A DNA stretch of 64,000 bases from Alloalcanivorax xenomutans (GCF_900217905.1 NZ_OBMO01000008.1:1-64000); one strand, 5' to 3'; shown: positions 15,686-24,544, counted from the first letter of the stretch. Program-made: numbers and translations. Notes: generated by a model not told the origin, from the sequence alone.

Positions 15686-17619
15686 CGCCGGCCGCTCCGC
15701 TTGGAACGGGCCGCTAGCAACACCCCCATGCCCGCGAGTAGCCACCAGGACGGGCTGCCGCCGCCGTTGCCGTACTCTCGGGTTTGTTCGTCGGTGGTGC
15801 GGTCCTGCGCGCCGACACCGAGAGAGGCCACGTCGCCGACCTGGCCGCCGGTCAGCGTGCTTTCACACGTCAGAGTGTAATAATAGGTACCCGGTTCGGG
15901 GCTAACCTCAATATAACCCGTGTCGTCCTTGGGCCCCGCCCAGCCATCGCCTTCAGTACCGCCGCTGGCGGTACAATTGGAGGCGTCCACCGAGCTCCAT
16001 TCCAGCAAGGCGGTGCCGCCTTCCTCGATCTCGCCGGGGGTGACGGTGATGGTGACGCGGGATTGCTCATCGTCCGGATTGAGACTGAGCCGGTAAAGGG
16101 TACCGGTGCGCCGTAGCACCTTGTTACTGATGGACGTGCGGAAATAACCTCCCCCGCTTCGGTTGCCTCCGTACATGCGGCCGTCCGATCCCAGCGACAG
16201 GCCCACCGGCTGCACACCGTCGTAGCGCACATTACCTTGCTTATCCATGCCGTCGACAAAGGCATATACCAGCTCGAATCCATCGTTTTCCACCTGCCCG
16301 GAGTCGCCGATGCGGATCTGGTCCGGATTGATGCGATAGATCGTTCCGCCATGGAACCATTCGTCATCGGCCGGCGGATCCACCGGCTCTCCCGGCGGAG
16401 CCCCGCGGCCACTGAGACGGCCGCCGGCATAAGTAGTGCCGTAGATATTGCCGTCCCCGGCCAGCACCATGGGTCCCCGCGGCTGGCTGCCGCCGTCACC
16501 GCCGCTGAAACGATGCACAATGGCGAAATCGTCCCCGCTCATGGCAACACGGTAGATCGACCCATGGAGATTGGGGCCGTCGTAATGGGGCGGATCGGAT
16601 GCGTACCACTTCAGGCGGTCATCCGCCGCGGCTTCCTGCCCATCGCATAATGGCAACGCCTCCAGAAAGTGTCCCAGCCCTTCCGGCTGAGTGCCCATGG
16701 TGGTACAGATACCAAGGGAAAGATTACCGTACACATAGCCCTCCGGCCCTTCCACCAGCCCACTGAGGATGTAACTAATAGAGTTAGAACTGTTCACGGC
16801 CATACGATGGTAGGTTTCCCCGTAGCGGGTCTGCCAGGGGATTTCTCCATCATCAAGAACAAAGGTATGCAGCACCTCGAACGACGCCGTACCTTGCCGT
16901 GGATCGATTCGATACACCGTGCCGGTGGGTGTGGCGGGCGAAGACGGCGTTCCCGGAGCGTAGGGCACACCCCGCACATAGGCGGTCACTCCGTAAAGCC
17001 AGCCGTCGGAGCCCAGAATCATGCCGTTGGGATACTGGCGTTGTCCCTGAGGACCGGCGGAAAAGATGTGCACGGTCTCCAGTGTCGGCTGCGCCGCGTC
17101 CAGATCGACGGCGAACAAGCGCCCGTTGCCTTCCGGCCCTTTATCCAATCCATAGATACGGCCACCATCGATCACCAGAATGCCGTTGGGCTCCAGCAAT
17201 TCCACCACTGTACGCGGGTGGCTGCCATCAAAGTCCAGACGCAGCAGTCGGCCGCTGTCGAGCTCATTAAAGAGACTTTCCGGACGGAAGCCCGCCACAT
17301 ACATTTCCCCTTTCCCCTCCCGGTTGTCTTGCACCAGGCCGCCGCTGAACGTCTCCAACCCCAACTCAGTCAGGTCGACCACCTGCCGGGAATGGTTAAC
17401 GTAATTTTCCAGCGAAAAAATATTATCGTAGCCGTCAATGCCATAAAGGCGCCCGTTCCGCGCCAACAATGGCGGCACACGGGGTGGCCCCACCCCTTCA
17501 TAACCGTTCGGTTTGGGACCTCCGTTGGCGGCCAGGATAGTGGGTTCCAGCGCACTGGCCGGCGAGCCCGCCAGTACCAAGGCGCAAAGCGAGAGCAAAC
17601 AGAGTCCTAACCGTCGCAT
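15682..17619 (-). CDS. GloVer-repeat protein 2 with Ig-like domain and GlyGly-CTERM anchor
   Basis: A 645-residue exported protein of unknown function. A signal peptide (ends about SPASA) is followed by a repeat region to about residue 520 built on units like GxDGxLYGxT...GGxIYRI (GLYVYGNLSLG and DGNIYGTTYAGGRL are examples), the pattern of GloVer (Gloeo/Verruco) tandem repeats, probably a beta-propeller. An Ig-like domain (about 535-605) has a Cys pair (ASNCTASGG, YTLTCES). The tail GNGGGSPSWWLLAGMGVLL ending in RSGRR is a GlyGly-CTERM sorting signal, cut by rhombosortase and linked to type II secretion. SD is AGGA. It overlaps hasD by 4 bp, so it belongs to the heme locus, downstream of the hasA terminator. 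Confidence 0.82.
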   Translation of the reverse strand: MRRLGLCLLSLCALVLAGSPASALEPTILAANGGPKPNGYEGVGPPRVPPLLARNGRLYGIDGYDNIFSLENYVNHSRQVVDLTELGLETFSGGLVQDNREGKGEMYVAGFRPESLFNELDSGRLLRLDFDGSHPRTVVELLEPNGILVIDGGRIYGLDKGPEGNGRLFAVDLDAAQPTLETVHIFSAGPQGQRQYPNGMILGSDGWLYGVTAYVRGVPYAPGTPSSPATPTGTVYRIDPRQGTASFEVLHTFVLDDGEIPWQTRYGETYHRMAVNSSNSISYILSGLVEGPEGYVYGNLSLGICTTMGTQPEGLGHFLEALPLCDGQEAAADDRLKWYASDPPHYDGPNLHGSIYRVAMSGDDFAIVHRFSGGDGGSQPRGPMVLAGDGNIYGTTYAGGRLSGRGAPPGEPVDPPADDEWFHGGTIYRINPDQIRIGDSGQVENDGFELVYAFVDGMDKQGNVRYDGVQPVGLSLGSDGRMYGGNRSGGGYFRTSISNKVLRRTGTLYRLSLNPDDEQSRVTITVTPGEIEEGGTALLEWSSVDASNCTASGGTEGDGWAGPKDDTGYIEVSPEPGTYYYTLTCESTLTGGQVGDVASLGVGAQDRTTDEQTREYGNGGGSPSWWLLAGMGVLLAARSKRSGRR

Positions 17620-17636
17620 GTATTCATTCCTGCTCT

Positions 17637-17674
17637 ATAAAAAACGGTGTCCGCTCACCAAAGAGCGAACACCG
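17637..17674 (-). terminator. Rho-independent terminator after hasA
   Basis: On the minus strand CGGTGTTCGCTC and GAGCGGACACCG form a 12-bp stem (one T-G pair) around TTTGGT, followed by TTTTTTAT. It lies 20 bp past the hasA stop and 18 bp before the GloVer protein 2 start. Partial readthrough would supply hasDEF, while most transcripts end after hasA. Confidence 0.85.
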
Positions 17675-17693
17675 GTCAATTAGGCCCTTATAC

Positions 17694-18395
17694 TCAGGCG
17701 GTCAGTTCCAGTTCGGCTTCGGTGGTTTCGGAAACGCCCAGTACCTCCGCCGTGGAGGAACTCACACCAGCCGCGTCCAACGCGGCCCAAAGCGCGGAAG
17801 CATCCCCATCCTTGAGGCCATTGACGATGTTGTGGGTATCGTTGAGACCAGTGGCGCGGTCGATGACGTCACCGTTGCCATCCACGCCGCCGTTGAGGCC
17901 AATGGTGTCGAGATCATCGATGGTCACCAGTTCCTCGTCGAAGTAGTACAGGCCGTTGCTATCCTGCTGCAGGCCCAGTCCGAAGGTGATGGATCCGATT
18001 TCTCCATAGATCGTGTGGGAAGGGCTGGCGAAGAAGGTGTAGTTCAGATAAGAACCGTCCGCCGCTTCGACGATAAAGCCCAGATCCAGCCCTGCGTACT
18101 CGCCGGAAGAGGCATACTGGGTACCCGAGAAAGTGCCCAGAGAACCCCAGAAGCCCAGATCCACGATCGGATCAGGATCCTCATCACCGGCAAAAGCACC
18201 CGGGTTTTCACTGTGATCGGCGATCTGGAAAAGGCGGTTGAAAGCGGGAAGAAAGCCGTTCTCTTCACTGAAGACCGTTGTCGTGGAGTCATCGGTGAAA
18301 AGGCCATCGGTACCATTCCAACCGTTAATCCCGTCAGGCCCATAAGTGCCGCTATAATTACCGAACGTTGCTGAGTAAGTTACGGTTACGCTCAT
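17694..18395 (-). CDS. hasA: Secreted heme-binding hemophore HasA
   Basis: A 233-residue extracellular hemophore without an N-terminal signal, exported by HasDEF. It matches HasA motifs: SVTVTYSATFGNYSG at the start, GTFSGTQYA, LNYTFFASPSHTIYGEI, ITFGLGL and NGLKDGDASALWAAL. Tyr119 and His127 correspond to the heme-ligand pair Tyr75/His83 of Serratia HasA. His61 (IADHSENPG) is the candidate for the loop ligand His32. The C-terminus ELELTA resembles the hydrophobic type I signal ELLAA. Compared with known HasA it has about 25 extra residues between the first strand and the ligand loop. An AAGGAG site lies 8 bases before the ATG; a terminator follows the stop. Confidence 0.9.
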   Translation of the reverse strand: MSVTVTYSATFGNYSGTYGPDGINGWNGTDGLFTDDSTTTVFSEENGFLPAFNRLFQIADHSENPGAFAGDEDPDPIVDLGFWGSLGTFSGTQYASSGEYAGLDLGFIVEAADGSYLNYTFFASPSHTIYGEIGSITFGLGLQQDSNGLYYFDEELVTIDDLDTIGLNGGVDGNGDVIDRATGLNDTHNIVNGLKDGDASALWAALDAAGVSSSTAEVLGVSETTEAELELTA

Positions 18396-18540
18396 TACAG
18401 GTACTCCTTTAGCTCTGTTTAATGTGCCCCGTTACGGGGTGGTGACCCGCCGCGTTCTTTTGCAGCGGGGCGTCCGAGGCTGGCGGCGCGGCTGGCGTTC
18501 GGCTGCTCCTTGGCCGGCGGGGCGCACCCGCCGACAAAAA
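18396..18540 (-). promoter_or_regulatory. Hairpin-rich spacer between GloVer protein 1 and hasA
   Basis: This 145-bp gap holds CGGCGGG/CCCGCCG (18515-18521 with 18527-18533), a weaker CCCGC/GCGGG pair and CCCCG-TTA-CGGGG (18427-18439). None has a downstream T run on the minus strand, so they are not simple terminators. Stable stems just before hasA could protect a processed hasA message and raise HasA over its receptor, as proposed for other has operons. This is inference. Confidence 0.5.
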
Positions 18541-20268
18541 TCAGAGAGAGAAGCGGCGACGGTGGCGTACCGTCAATAACACCAGAGCGGACAGCCATAA
18601 CAGGGACAAAGCGCCGCCTCCACCGCCGCTGGAAGAGCCGCCGCCACTGTCATCGCCGTTATCGCCATCCTCTGCCGGCGCCACGGTCACGGTGACACTC
18701 GTTTCCACCCGTTCATTGCTGGCATCCACACAGGCCAGGATGAAAGTGAGTTCTCCGTCCACGGAAGGCGTGATGGTTTCGCTGCCTTCGGTGGCTTTGA
18801 CGCCGGCCCAGTCGCCTTCCCCCGAGCAGTTGTCGGCGTTGCTTACCGACCAGGTCAGGGTAGTGCTTTCATTCAAGGTGAGGTTTTGCGGATCGGCGCT
18901 GAGTTGAATGTCGGCGGTTACCGGCAGCTCGATATCGACGGCAAAAACAGTGCCGAAACCATCGGCATCGTTGGCGTTCACCGTATCGCCTTCATTACCG
19001 CCGCGCTTGGTGGCGCCGTACAGGGTTTGAGTCTGTCCTTCCACGGGTCCGGCATAGAGCCCCACTGGAAAAGCGCCGTCCGCTTCTACGTCAAAGCGAT
19101 GCAGGATTTCGTATTGATCATCCGCATGATCATCGGCTTTCCCGATCACCACACGGAACAGAATGCCAGCACCACGGGGTTGGCCTTCCTCTGTTACCGT
19201 ACGGCGTGCGGTGCCGTATACATTACCGTCGGCGGCAACCACCAGTGGTCCCCAAGGCGTGATGCCGTCTCCCAGTTCTTCCCCGAAAATATGCAGCAGG
19301 GAAAAGCTTTCGGAGACGCCCAGTCGATAGCGCCAGAGCGCTTTATTGGTGGTGCCGTAGAGCCATTCACCGGCCTTCGCCAAAGCCTGCAGTCCGGAAT
19401 CGGAAGCGATGATTTCCCCTTCCGCCTGCCTGGCAAAAGTATGCAAGACCGTTACTGGCGTCGTGCCATCAGTGGCGGCAACAGAGAGGTCCACCTCAAA
19501 CAGAGTGCCGGCCGTTTCGTCGCCTTCAGGCACGGCGTCCGGATCACCGGACTGGTCCGACTGATGGCGCACGTTAATACCGTAAAGCCGATTACTCTCA
19601 TCATCGACGACAAGCGCCGCCGGATATTGTCCCTTGGCGTAACGGGTACTGGTCCCGTCCCGGTAGTTCTCAAAATCCACCAACGCAACCAGTTCACCGG
19701 ACGAAGAAAGCCGGAACAAGGTATTGCCGTTCGCCGCGCCGCCACCGCCAAAATATGTATTATCATCAGCATCTACGGCAAACAGACCGCGCGGCCGAAA
19801 CGAAGACCCGAAGCCCGTGGTGTCGTCAGTCGGATCTTCCGGAGTCGTTACCGCATTCCCGGGCGCCTCCCCCATGGTCCAGCGGAATACAGTCGGGTCG
19901 GCCGCCGCATATGGGGTCGAGCCTAGCAGCACGGTACCATCGAACAATTCCGCCAAGCCGGTATAGAGTCCGACGTAGCCTGACGCCGGGAACGATTCGG
20001 AACTGAACGCAACCTCTGGAGAAGACAAATCCAGGGAATAGTAGTGACCAAATCCTTCACTGCCAGATGGTGTCAATCCAGCCAAGGTTGGTTGTTCTAC
20101 ACCGTGCAAATAGATCGGCGGAGCGTGCGGCTCTTTGGCTCCAGTATTGGAAAATACATGCAGCACACGTGGCGTTGTATCCGCCAGAGCTGGCGCCGCC
20201 ACCAGCAACAGGGTGAGGCCCAATCCCGCCAACCAGGGACGGGGACTTGTTAATGAATGCGATGTCAT
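18541..20268 (-). CDS. GloVer-repeat protein 1 with Ig-like domain and GlyGly-CTERM anchor
   Basis: A 575-residue exported protein, paralogue of the gene at 15682. Signal peptide (LAGLGLTLLLVAAPALA), then GloVer-type repeats to about residue 430 (VLHVFSN, VTVLHTFARQ, LLHIFGEELGDGITPWGPL, DGNVYGTARR, LYGATKRGGNEG), an Ig-like domain (about 450-530) with Cys in ADNCSGEGDW and FILACVDA, a Ser/Gly linker and a GlyGly-CTERM tail (GGGGGALSLLWLSALVLL, RHRRR). ATG 20268 has a GGAG site 8 bases upstream. It starts 17 bp after the hasR stop and precedes hasA, so it is part of the has operon. Function unknown; a surface heme or hemoprotein-capturing partner is one idea. Confidence 0.82.
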   Translation of the reverse strand: MTSHSLTSPRPWLAGLGLTLLLVAAPALADTTPRVLHVFSNTGAKEPHAPPIYLHGVEQPTLAGLTPSGSEGFGHYYSLDLSSPEVAFSSESFPASGYVGLYTGLAELFDGTVLLGSTPYAAADPTVFRWTMGEAPGNAVTTPEDPTDDTTGFGSSFRPRGLFAVDADDNTYFGGGGAANGNTLFRLSSSGELVALVDFENYRDGTSTRYAKGQYPAALVVDDESNRLYGINVRHQSDQSGDPDAVPEGDETAGTLFEVDLSVAATDGTTPVTVLHTFARQAEGEIIASDSGLQALAKAGEWLYGTTNKALWRYRLGVSESFSLLHIFGEELGDGITPWGPLVVAADGNVYGTARRTVTEEGQPRGAGILFRVVIGKADDHADDQYEILHRFDVEADGAFPVGLYAGPVEGQTQTLYGATKRGGNEGDTVNANDADGFGTVFAVDIELPVTADIQLSADPQNLTLNESTTLTWSVSNADNCSGEGDWAGVKATEGSETITPSVDGELTFILACVDASNERVETSVTVTVAPAEDGDNGDDSGGGSSSGGGGGALSLLWLSALVLLTVRHRRRFSL

Positions 20269-20284
20269 CAAAACACTCCTTCCT

Positions 20285-22780
20285 TCAAAATTTCAGTGAG
20301 ACCGTGCCGGTAACGGTGCGGCCCGGCGCGATCCAGTAAGAGAGGCCGTTGAGTTCGGCGTAGTTGCGGTCGCGCAGGTTGTCCACCGCGAGCCGCAGGG
20401 TGAGGCGATCATTGGGCTGGTAGCTGGCCCAGGCGTCGTAGACGGTCCAGTCCACCACGTCTTCGTAGGCGCTGCCGCCGCGGCCATCGTTGTCTTCGTA
20501 GCGGGCCCGGGCGCCGAGCGTGAGTTTGCGATCGAGCAGCCGCAGACCGACGCTCAAGGTGCCTTTCTTCACCGGCGGCAACAGATAGAACATGCCGCCG
20601 CCGTTGGCGTCGCCATGGCCAGTCGGCGGACAACCGGTGAAGCAGCCAAGCGGGTAAGGGTCGTAACCACCTCGCCCCAAATCGTGCAGGGTCCGCGTCC
20701 AGCTGGCTTCGAGGAAATAACCGCCGGCGTCATACTCGGTCTGCCATTCCAAACCGTAGAAACGCACTTCATCTTGCAGATTGACGAAGGCCAGGGATTG
20801 GGATTCCCCGTTTTCGGAGGCGGGCCCGACCACCAAGCCCTGGGTGATGTAATTCTTGACGCGGGTGTCGAACCAGGCGGTCTTCATGCGCAGGCGATCA
20901 CCGTTCTTGAACAAGGATTGCCAGTTGAGATTGGCCCCCACTTCCCAGGTACGAGAACGTTCCGGTTCCAGACCGGGATTGGGAAAGAACGGAAAGGTAT
21001 TGCCGATGTGGGCGCCCCACATGATCGACTCGGTGATGGCCGGCGGGCGCACGCCCTGGCCGTAGCTGGCGAACAGTTGCAATGGATTGGCCACCTGCCA
21101 GGCGGCTTTCAAAGTCGGCGAGACAAAGCCATCGTGGCGGGCCACGTCGAACTTGCTGTAAAGAAGGGTGTAGGGCGGGCGCACGCCGTCTTCGTTCTCC
21201 TGCCGCCCAACAAACATCTCGCCGTCGCCTTCGAGCCGGAACCAGTCGTAACGCACACCGCCGGTCAATTCCCAGCCGTCATAATGGGCCAGGCGCGCCG
21301 TAGTGAAGGCACTGATCACGGAGCGCTCCCCTTCCGGCGTCGGGCCGGCGAACCAATCTGCGCCACGCTCATCGCCGCTGTTATCCGGCCGGGTCCAGTC
21401 GTGGTAGAACTCACCGCCATAGGTTAAGTCCAGAGAGCCGCGCCAATCGCCGACGGGCACCTCCATGCGGTTCACCAGGGTGCCGCCGACGGTGTTGGTT
21501 TCGTAGCGCAGATCAAACTCGCCGTAGTCGTCGTCCGGATCGTCCGGGCGATACTCGTCGTTGCGGGTGCGGGTGTAATAGAGGCTGGCGTCCAGGTCCC
21601 ACCAGCGGCTGCCGGGATAGAAGGCGTAGTTGATCAGGAAGGTGTCGGAGTGGATCTGGTTTTCATCGGTGGCGTCACTGCCGGGCGCAGTATTGCTGCC
21701 TTCATCGAAATCCGCTCGCAGGCCGATATAACTGAGTTTCAGGGAGTGGTTGTCGGCGAAGCGCCAGGTGCTTTTCAGCAGCGCGGACCACTGTTCCTGG
21801 CCGGTGAACTGGCTGGTGCCGTGCCAATAGCCGCCGCTGTTGCCACCCCGTTCGCCTTTTTTGAACGCGCCCACGTTCTTGCGGCTCACCGCCGCCATCA
21901 GATCCACATTGTCACTGGCGCGTACGGCGCCGGCGACACTGCCGGAAAAGTGGTAGGCGTTGTCACCGGTGGTGGCGTTGACGCGCCCGCCCGATCTTTG
22001 TTCCGGCTCGAGCAGATCGTCCACATCCAGGGTGCGGAAATTGACCATGCCGCCGATCACCGCCGCGCCGCCGGCGCCGGAGCTGGGTCCTTTACTGATA
22101 TCCACGCCGGCCAGCAGTTCCGGATCCACGTAGACCTGGCCGTTACTGCCGTGGCCGCTTTGCTGGTAGTTCTGGCGGGTGCCATCGATCATCACATTGA
22201 CGCGGCCGAAATCCTGCAGGCCGCGAATATTCACCGACACCCCTGGATCCTGACGGCTTTGCGATGTATGCACGCCGGGCACCGCCGCCAGCACGTCGGA
22301 GGTATTGCGCGGCGGCATCCGGTCGATCTGGTCCCGGGAGATGATCGTCATGGACCCCGGTGTGCGATAGGCCCGCCCGCGCGGATCCAGCTCACCGGTG
22401 ACGGTCACCCGCGGCAACGGGTTGGCGTGGTCGCCGCCCTCCCCGCCTTCCTGGCGCAATACATATTGCCCCCGCGCTTCCGGCTCGGCGCTGAGACCGG
22501 TCCCGAGCAGCAGCGCGGCGAAGCCATCCGGCACTGAATAGTGTCCGCGCAGTCCGCGAGTGTGTTTGCCCTCGGTGAGACCGGGATCGAAGTACATCAC
22601 CACTCCGGCTTCCAGCGCGAAGCGATTCAACGCCGGTGCCAGCGCGCCAGCGGGTATCTGATAGTGCCTTTGCGTCACGGATGACGCCTCGGCTTGCGCC
22701 CGGGTCTGGCCGGGGCCGCCAAGCAGAAAGACCGCCGCCAGGATGCCCATGGCGAAGCGGGGTCGGAGACAGCGCTGCAT
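20285..22780 (-). CDS. hasR: TonB-dependent heme/hemophore receptor HasR
   Basis: An 831-residue outer membrane receptor. Signal peptide, then an STN signalling domain (QRHYQIPAGALAPALNRF, about 40-110) that talks to the anti-sigma factor, a plug (VTGELDPRGRAY, VNIRGLQDFGRVNVMIDG, GAAVIGGMVNFRT) and a barrel ending in Phe (VSLKF). The heme-receptor motif appears as GQGVRPPAITES followed by NPGLEPERSRTWEVG. With hasA and hasDEF in the operon this is HasR, which takes heme from holo-HasA. The start is ATG 22780; TTG 22789 is the alternative, and neither has a strong ribosome binding site. An STN domain fits control by the HasI/HasS pair upstream. Confidence 0.92.
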   Translation of the reverse strand: MQRCLRPRFAMGILAAVFLLGGPGQTRAQAEASSVTQRHYQIPAGALAPALNRFALEAGVVMYFDPGLTEGKHTRGLRGHYSVPDGFAALLLGTGLSAEPEARGQYVLRQEGGEGGDHANPLPRVTVTGELDPRGRAYRTPGSMTIISRDQIDRMPPRNTSDVLAAVPGVHTSQSRQDPGVSVNIRGLQDFGRVNVMIDGTRQNYQQSGHGSNGQVYVDPELLAGVDISKGPSSGAGGAAVIGGMVNFRTLDVDDLLEPEQRSGGRVNATTGDNAYHFSGSVAGAVRASDNVDLMAAVSRKNVGAFKKGERGGNSGGYWHGTSQFTGQEQWSALLKSTWRFADNHSLKLSYIGLRADFDEGSNTAPGSDATDENQIHSDTFLINYAFYPGSRWWDLDASLYYTRTRNDEYRPDDPDDDYGEFDLRYETNTVGGTLVNRMEVPVGDWRGSLDLTYGGEFYHDWTRPDNSGDERGADWFAGPTPEGERSVISAFTTARLAHYDGWELTGGVRYDWFRLEGDGEMFVGRQENEDGVRPPYTLLYSKFDVARHDGFVSPTLKAAWQVANPLQLFASYGQGVRPPAITESIMWGAHIGNTFPFFPNPGLEPERSRTWEVGANLNWQSLFKNGDRLRMKTAWFDTRVKNYITQGLVVGPASENGESQSLAFVNLQDEVRFYGLEWQTEYDAGGYFLEASWTRTLHDLGRGGYDPYPLGCFTGCPPTGHGDANGGGMFYLLPPVKKGTLSVGLRLLDRKLTLGARARYEDNDGRGGSAYEDVVDWTVYDAWASYQPNDRLTLRLAVDNLRDRNYAELNGLSYWIAPGRTVTGTVSLKF

Positions 22781-22783
22781 TAA

Positions 22784-22804
22784 TATCAATTCCCATTCTC
22801 ATCC
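22784..22804 (-). promoter_or_regulatory. Possible Fur-like hexamers before hasR
   Basis: On the minus strand GAGAAT-GGGAAT-TGATAT lies just before the hasR start. Each hexamer is a partial match to the Fur repeat GATAAT. It overlaps where a ribosome binding site should be, so it may be chance. The 209-bp gap to hasS could also hold a HasI-dependent promoter; I see no certain one. Confidence 0.3.
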
Positions 22805-22989
22805 TTGTTCATCTGTGATGACGGGCGAGATCGGGAAAGGGACAGTGATTGGGGAAAATTTTGCTCGGACGCCAGACCTTTTTGCGCGAGCAGTCCACGG
22901 ACCAGCACTGCCCCATAATTGTGGAATGGCACCTCGGCACGCCAGTTCGCTGCCCAGGCAGCTTCCCACAGACTGGACTACGAAGCCGT

Positions 22990-23961
22990 TCAGCGACGGC
23001 CGATCACGGTCAGCCAGCGGGTGTAATTGGTCACTTGAATCGGCAGGTAGTCGGCCAGCAGCGCCAAGGCCTGGTCGGTATCGTCGAGCGGGAAGACACC
23101 GGACACACGCAACCCCGCCAGTTCCAGATCGTCGAATCGCAACAGCCCGGATCGATAACGCGCCAATTCCTCCAACACCGTCGTCAAAGGCTGGTCGTCG
23201 GCCACCAGACGCCGGTCTAGCCAGGCGGTGGCCAGGCGTACATCGACGCCGCGCGGTGATTTGATGCTCTTTCCGTCGGTGGCGGTGCGCTGCCCCGCAT
23301 GAGCATCGACGCAGGCGTGGCGGGCCGGCGGTGGCGGCGCGGCAGCGCACAGTTGCACGCTGGATTCGGTCACCACCACCGCCATGTTCCGGTCACGCAA
23401 ACTGACGGTGTAACGGGTGCCCAGGGCACGAGCCGACCCCAGGCCGGTGGCCACCACGAAGGGTCTGTCGGGGTCTGGCGCCACCGTGGCGTGGACGTCG
23501 CCATCGCGCAGAATCACTCGACGCTCGTCACCATCGTAATCCACATCAACGGCGGCGCCGCTGTTCAGTATCAGTGAACTGCCGTCCGGCAAGGTCACCT
23601 GACGCTGTTCCCCAACGGCAGCGTGGTAATCGGAAGTCAGATTCAAGGACCATAGCGGCCACCAGGCCAGGCCCAGCCCAAGCAGCCCGGCCAGCGCCAG
23701 CAAACTGGCGCGGCGGTTGCGACGCACCGGCCCCAGCACTTTACCCAGCACCGGGCCGGCTTCCGGGCGATGCCGCCCGGACACCGGTTCGAGACGATGC
23801 CACAGGGATTCGGCGCGCACATAGGCACGCTCATGACGGACGTCGGCCCGGCGCCAGCGGCGGCAGGCTTCCCGTTCTTCCTCGGTGACGGCCCCGGAGT
23901 GCAAAGTGGCGATCCATTCCGCCGCCTCACGCAAAAAAGGCCCTTCGTCTTCCACGGTCAC
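22990..23961 (-). CDS. hasS: FecR-type anti-sigma factor HasS
   Basis: A 323-residue inner membrane regulator. The N-terminal DUF4880 domain (AAEWIATLHSG...RRWRRADVRHERAYVRAESLW) binds the sigma factor; a membrane helix follows (LLALAGLLGLGLAWWPLW, about 84-102), then the periplasmic FecR domain (QVTLPDGSSLILNSGAAVDVDYDG) and a C-terminal STN-contacting part ending RWLTVIGRR. It should hold HasI inactive until HasR with loaded HasA signals. Starts with GTG at 23961, 3 bp after the hasI stop, so coupled to it. An Ala/Pro stretch with two Cys (about 207-230) is unlike the usual FecR linker. Confidence 0.9.
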   Translation of the reverse strand: MTVEDEGPFLREAAEWIATLHSGAVTEEEREACRRWRRADVRHERAYVRAESLWHRLEPVSGRHRPEAGPVLGKVLGPVRRNRRASLLALAGLLGLGLAWWPLWSLNLTSDYHAAVGEQRQVTLPDGSSLILNSGAAVDVDYDGDERRVILRDGDVHATVAPDPDRPFVVATGLGSARALGTRYTVSLRDRNMAVVVTESSVQLCAAAPPPPARHACVDAHAGQRTATDGKSIKSPRGVDVRLATAWLDRRLVADDQPLTTVLEELARYRSGLLRFDDLELAGLRVSGVFPLDDTDQALALLADYLPIQVTNYTRWLTVIGRR

Positions 23962-23964
23962 GCT

Positions 23965-24486
23965 TCAATCGGTCTCGTTCAGAGCCAGGCAGTGCAATAA
24001 CGCCTGCGCCACGTATTTCTTCACCATGCTTACCGAGACGCCGAGCCGTTCGGCGATCTCCGCATGGGACAGCCCGTCCAGCCGGCTCATTATAAAGGCC
24101 TGACGGGGCTTCTCCGGCAAGCTCTCCAACCAGCCCGCCACTTCCGTGAGCAGCTCCACCACCGTCGCCAGTTCCTCGGACGACGGTGCCGCGGCGCAAT
24201 CCCCATACAGCGCCATCCAGGTTTCCAGGTACGCCTGCTCCACCTTTTTGCGCCGGGCGTCGTCGATGATCAGACGGCCGGCGATGGTGGTAAGAAAGGC
24301 CCGAGGCTCACGCACCCCCTGCAGATCCGAGGAGGAGGTCAGCACTCTTACGAAGGTATCATGGGCCATATCCGCCGCGTGCTGTGAACAGCCCAGTTTC
24401 TTTCTCAACCAACCCAGCAGCCAGCCGTGGTGATCGCTGTACAGCACCGCCACCAGATCGCGTTTCAGGTAGCTCGTCGCCCCCAT
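23965..24486 (-). CDS. hasI: ECF sigma factor HasI (FecI-like)
   Basis: A 173-residue sigma-70 family protein. Region 2 is LGWLRKKLGCSQHAADMAHDTFVRVL...AFLTTIAGRLIIDDARRKK; region 4 is LESLPEKPRQAFIMSRLDGLSHAEIAERLGVSVSMVKKYV. This is the FecI iron-starvation group. It should direct RNA polymerase to the has genes when HasS releases it. A GGGGAGGGG site precedes the ATG. A perfect Fur palindrome lies 59 bp upstream, so iron and heme signals can both be read: Fur controls hasI and HasI controls hasR onward. Confidence 0.92.
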   Translation of the reverse strand: MGATSYLKRDLVAVLYSDHHGWLLGWLRKKLGCSQHAADMAHDTFVRVLTSSSDLQGVREPRAFLTTIAGRLIIDDARRKKVEQAYLETWMALYGDCAAAPSSEELATVVELLTEVAGWLESLPEKPRQAFIMSRLDGLSHAEIAERLGVSVSMVKKYVAQALLHCLALNETD

Positions 24487-24544
24487 CCGTTCGCCCCTCC
24501 CCTGCGGGATTCCGTCGTTGGTACGCTATAGCCAATTCAGAATA

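Noticed and set aside
18515-18540. Terminator after GloVer protein 1
   Set aside because: The stem is good, but on the minus strand the T run precedes it rather than follows it.
20615-22537. Long plus-strand frames opposite hasR (for example 20615-21427 and 21650-22537)
   Set aside because: They mirror a well-supported minus-strand receptor gene in GC-rich DNA and show no recognisable domain or ribosome binding site.
10053-24486. hasB (TonB-like) or an inner membrane heme ABC transporter as part of the locus
   Set aside because: No such gene is seen in the region; these functions must be encoded elsewhere.
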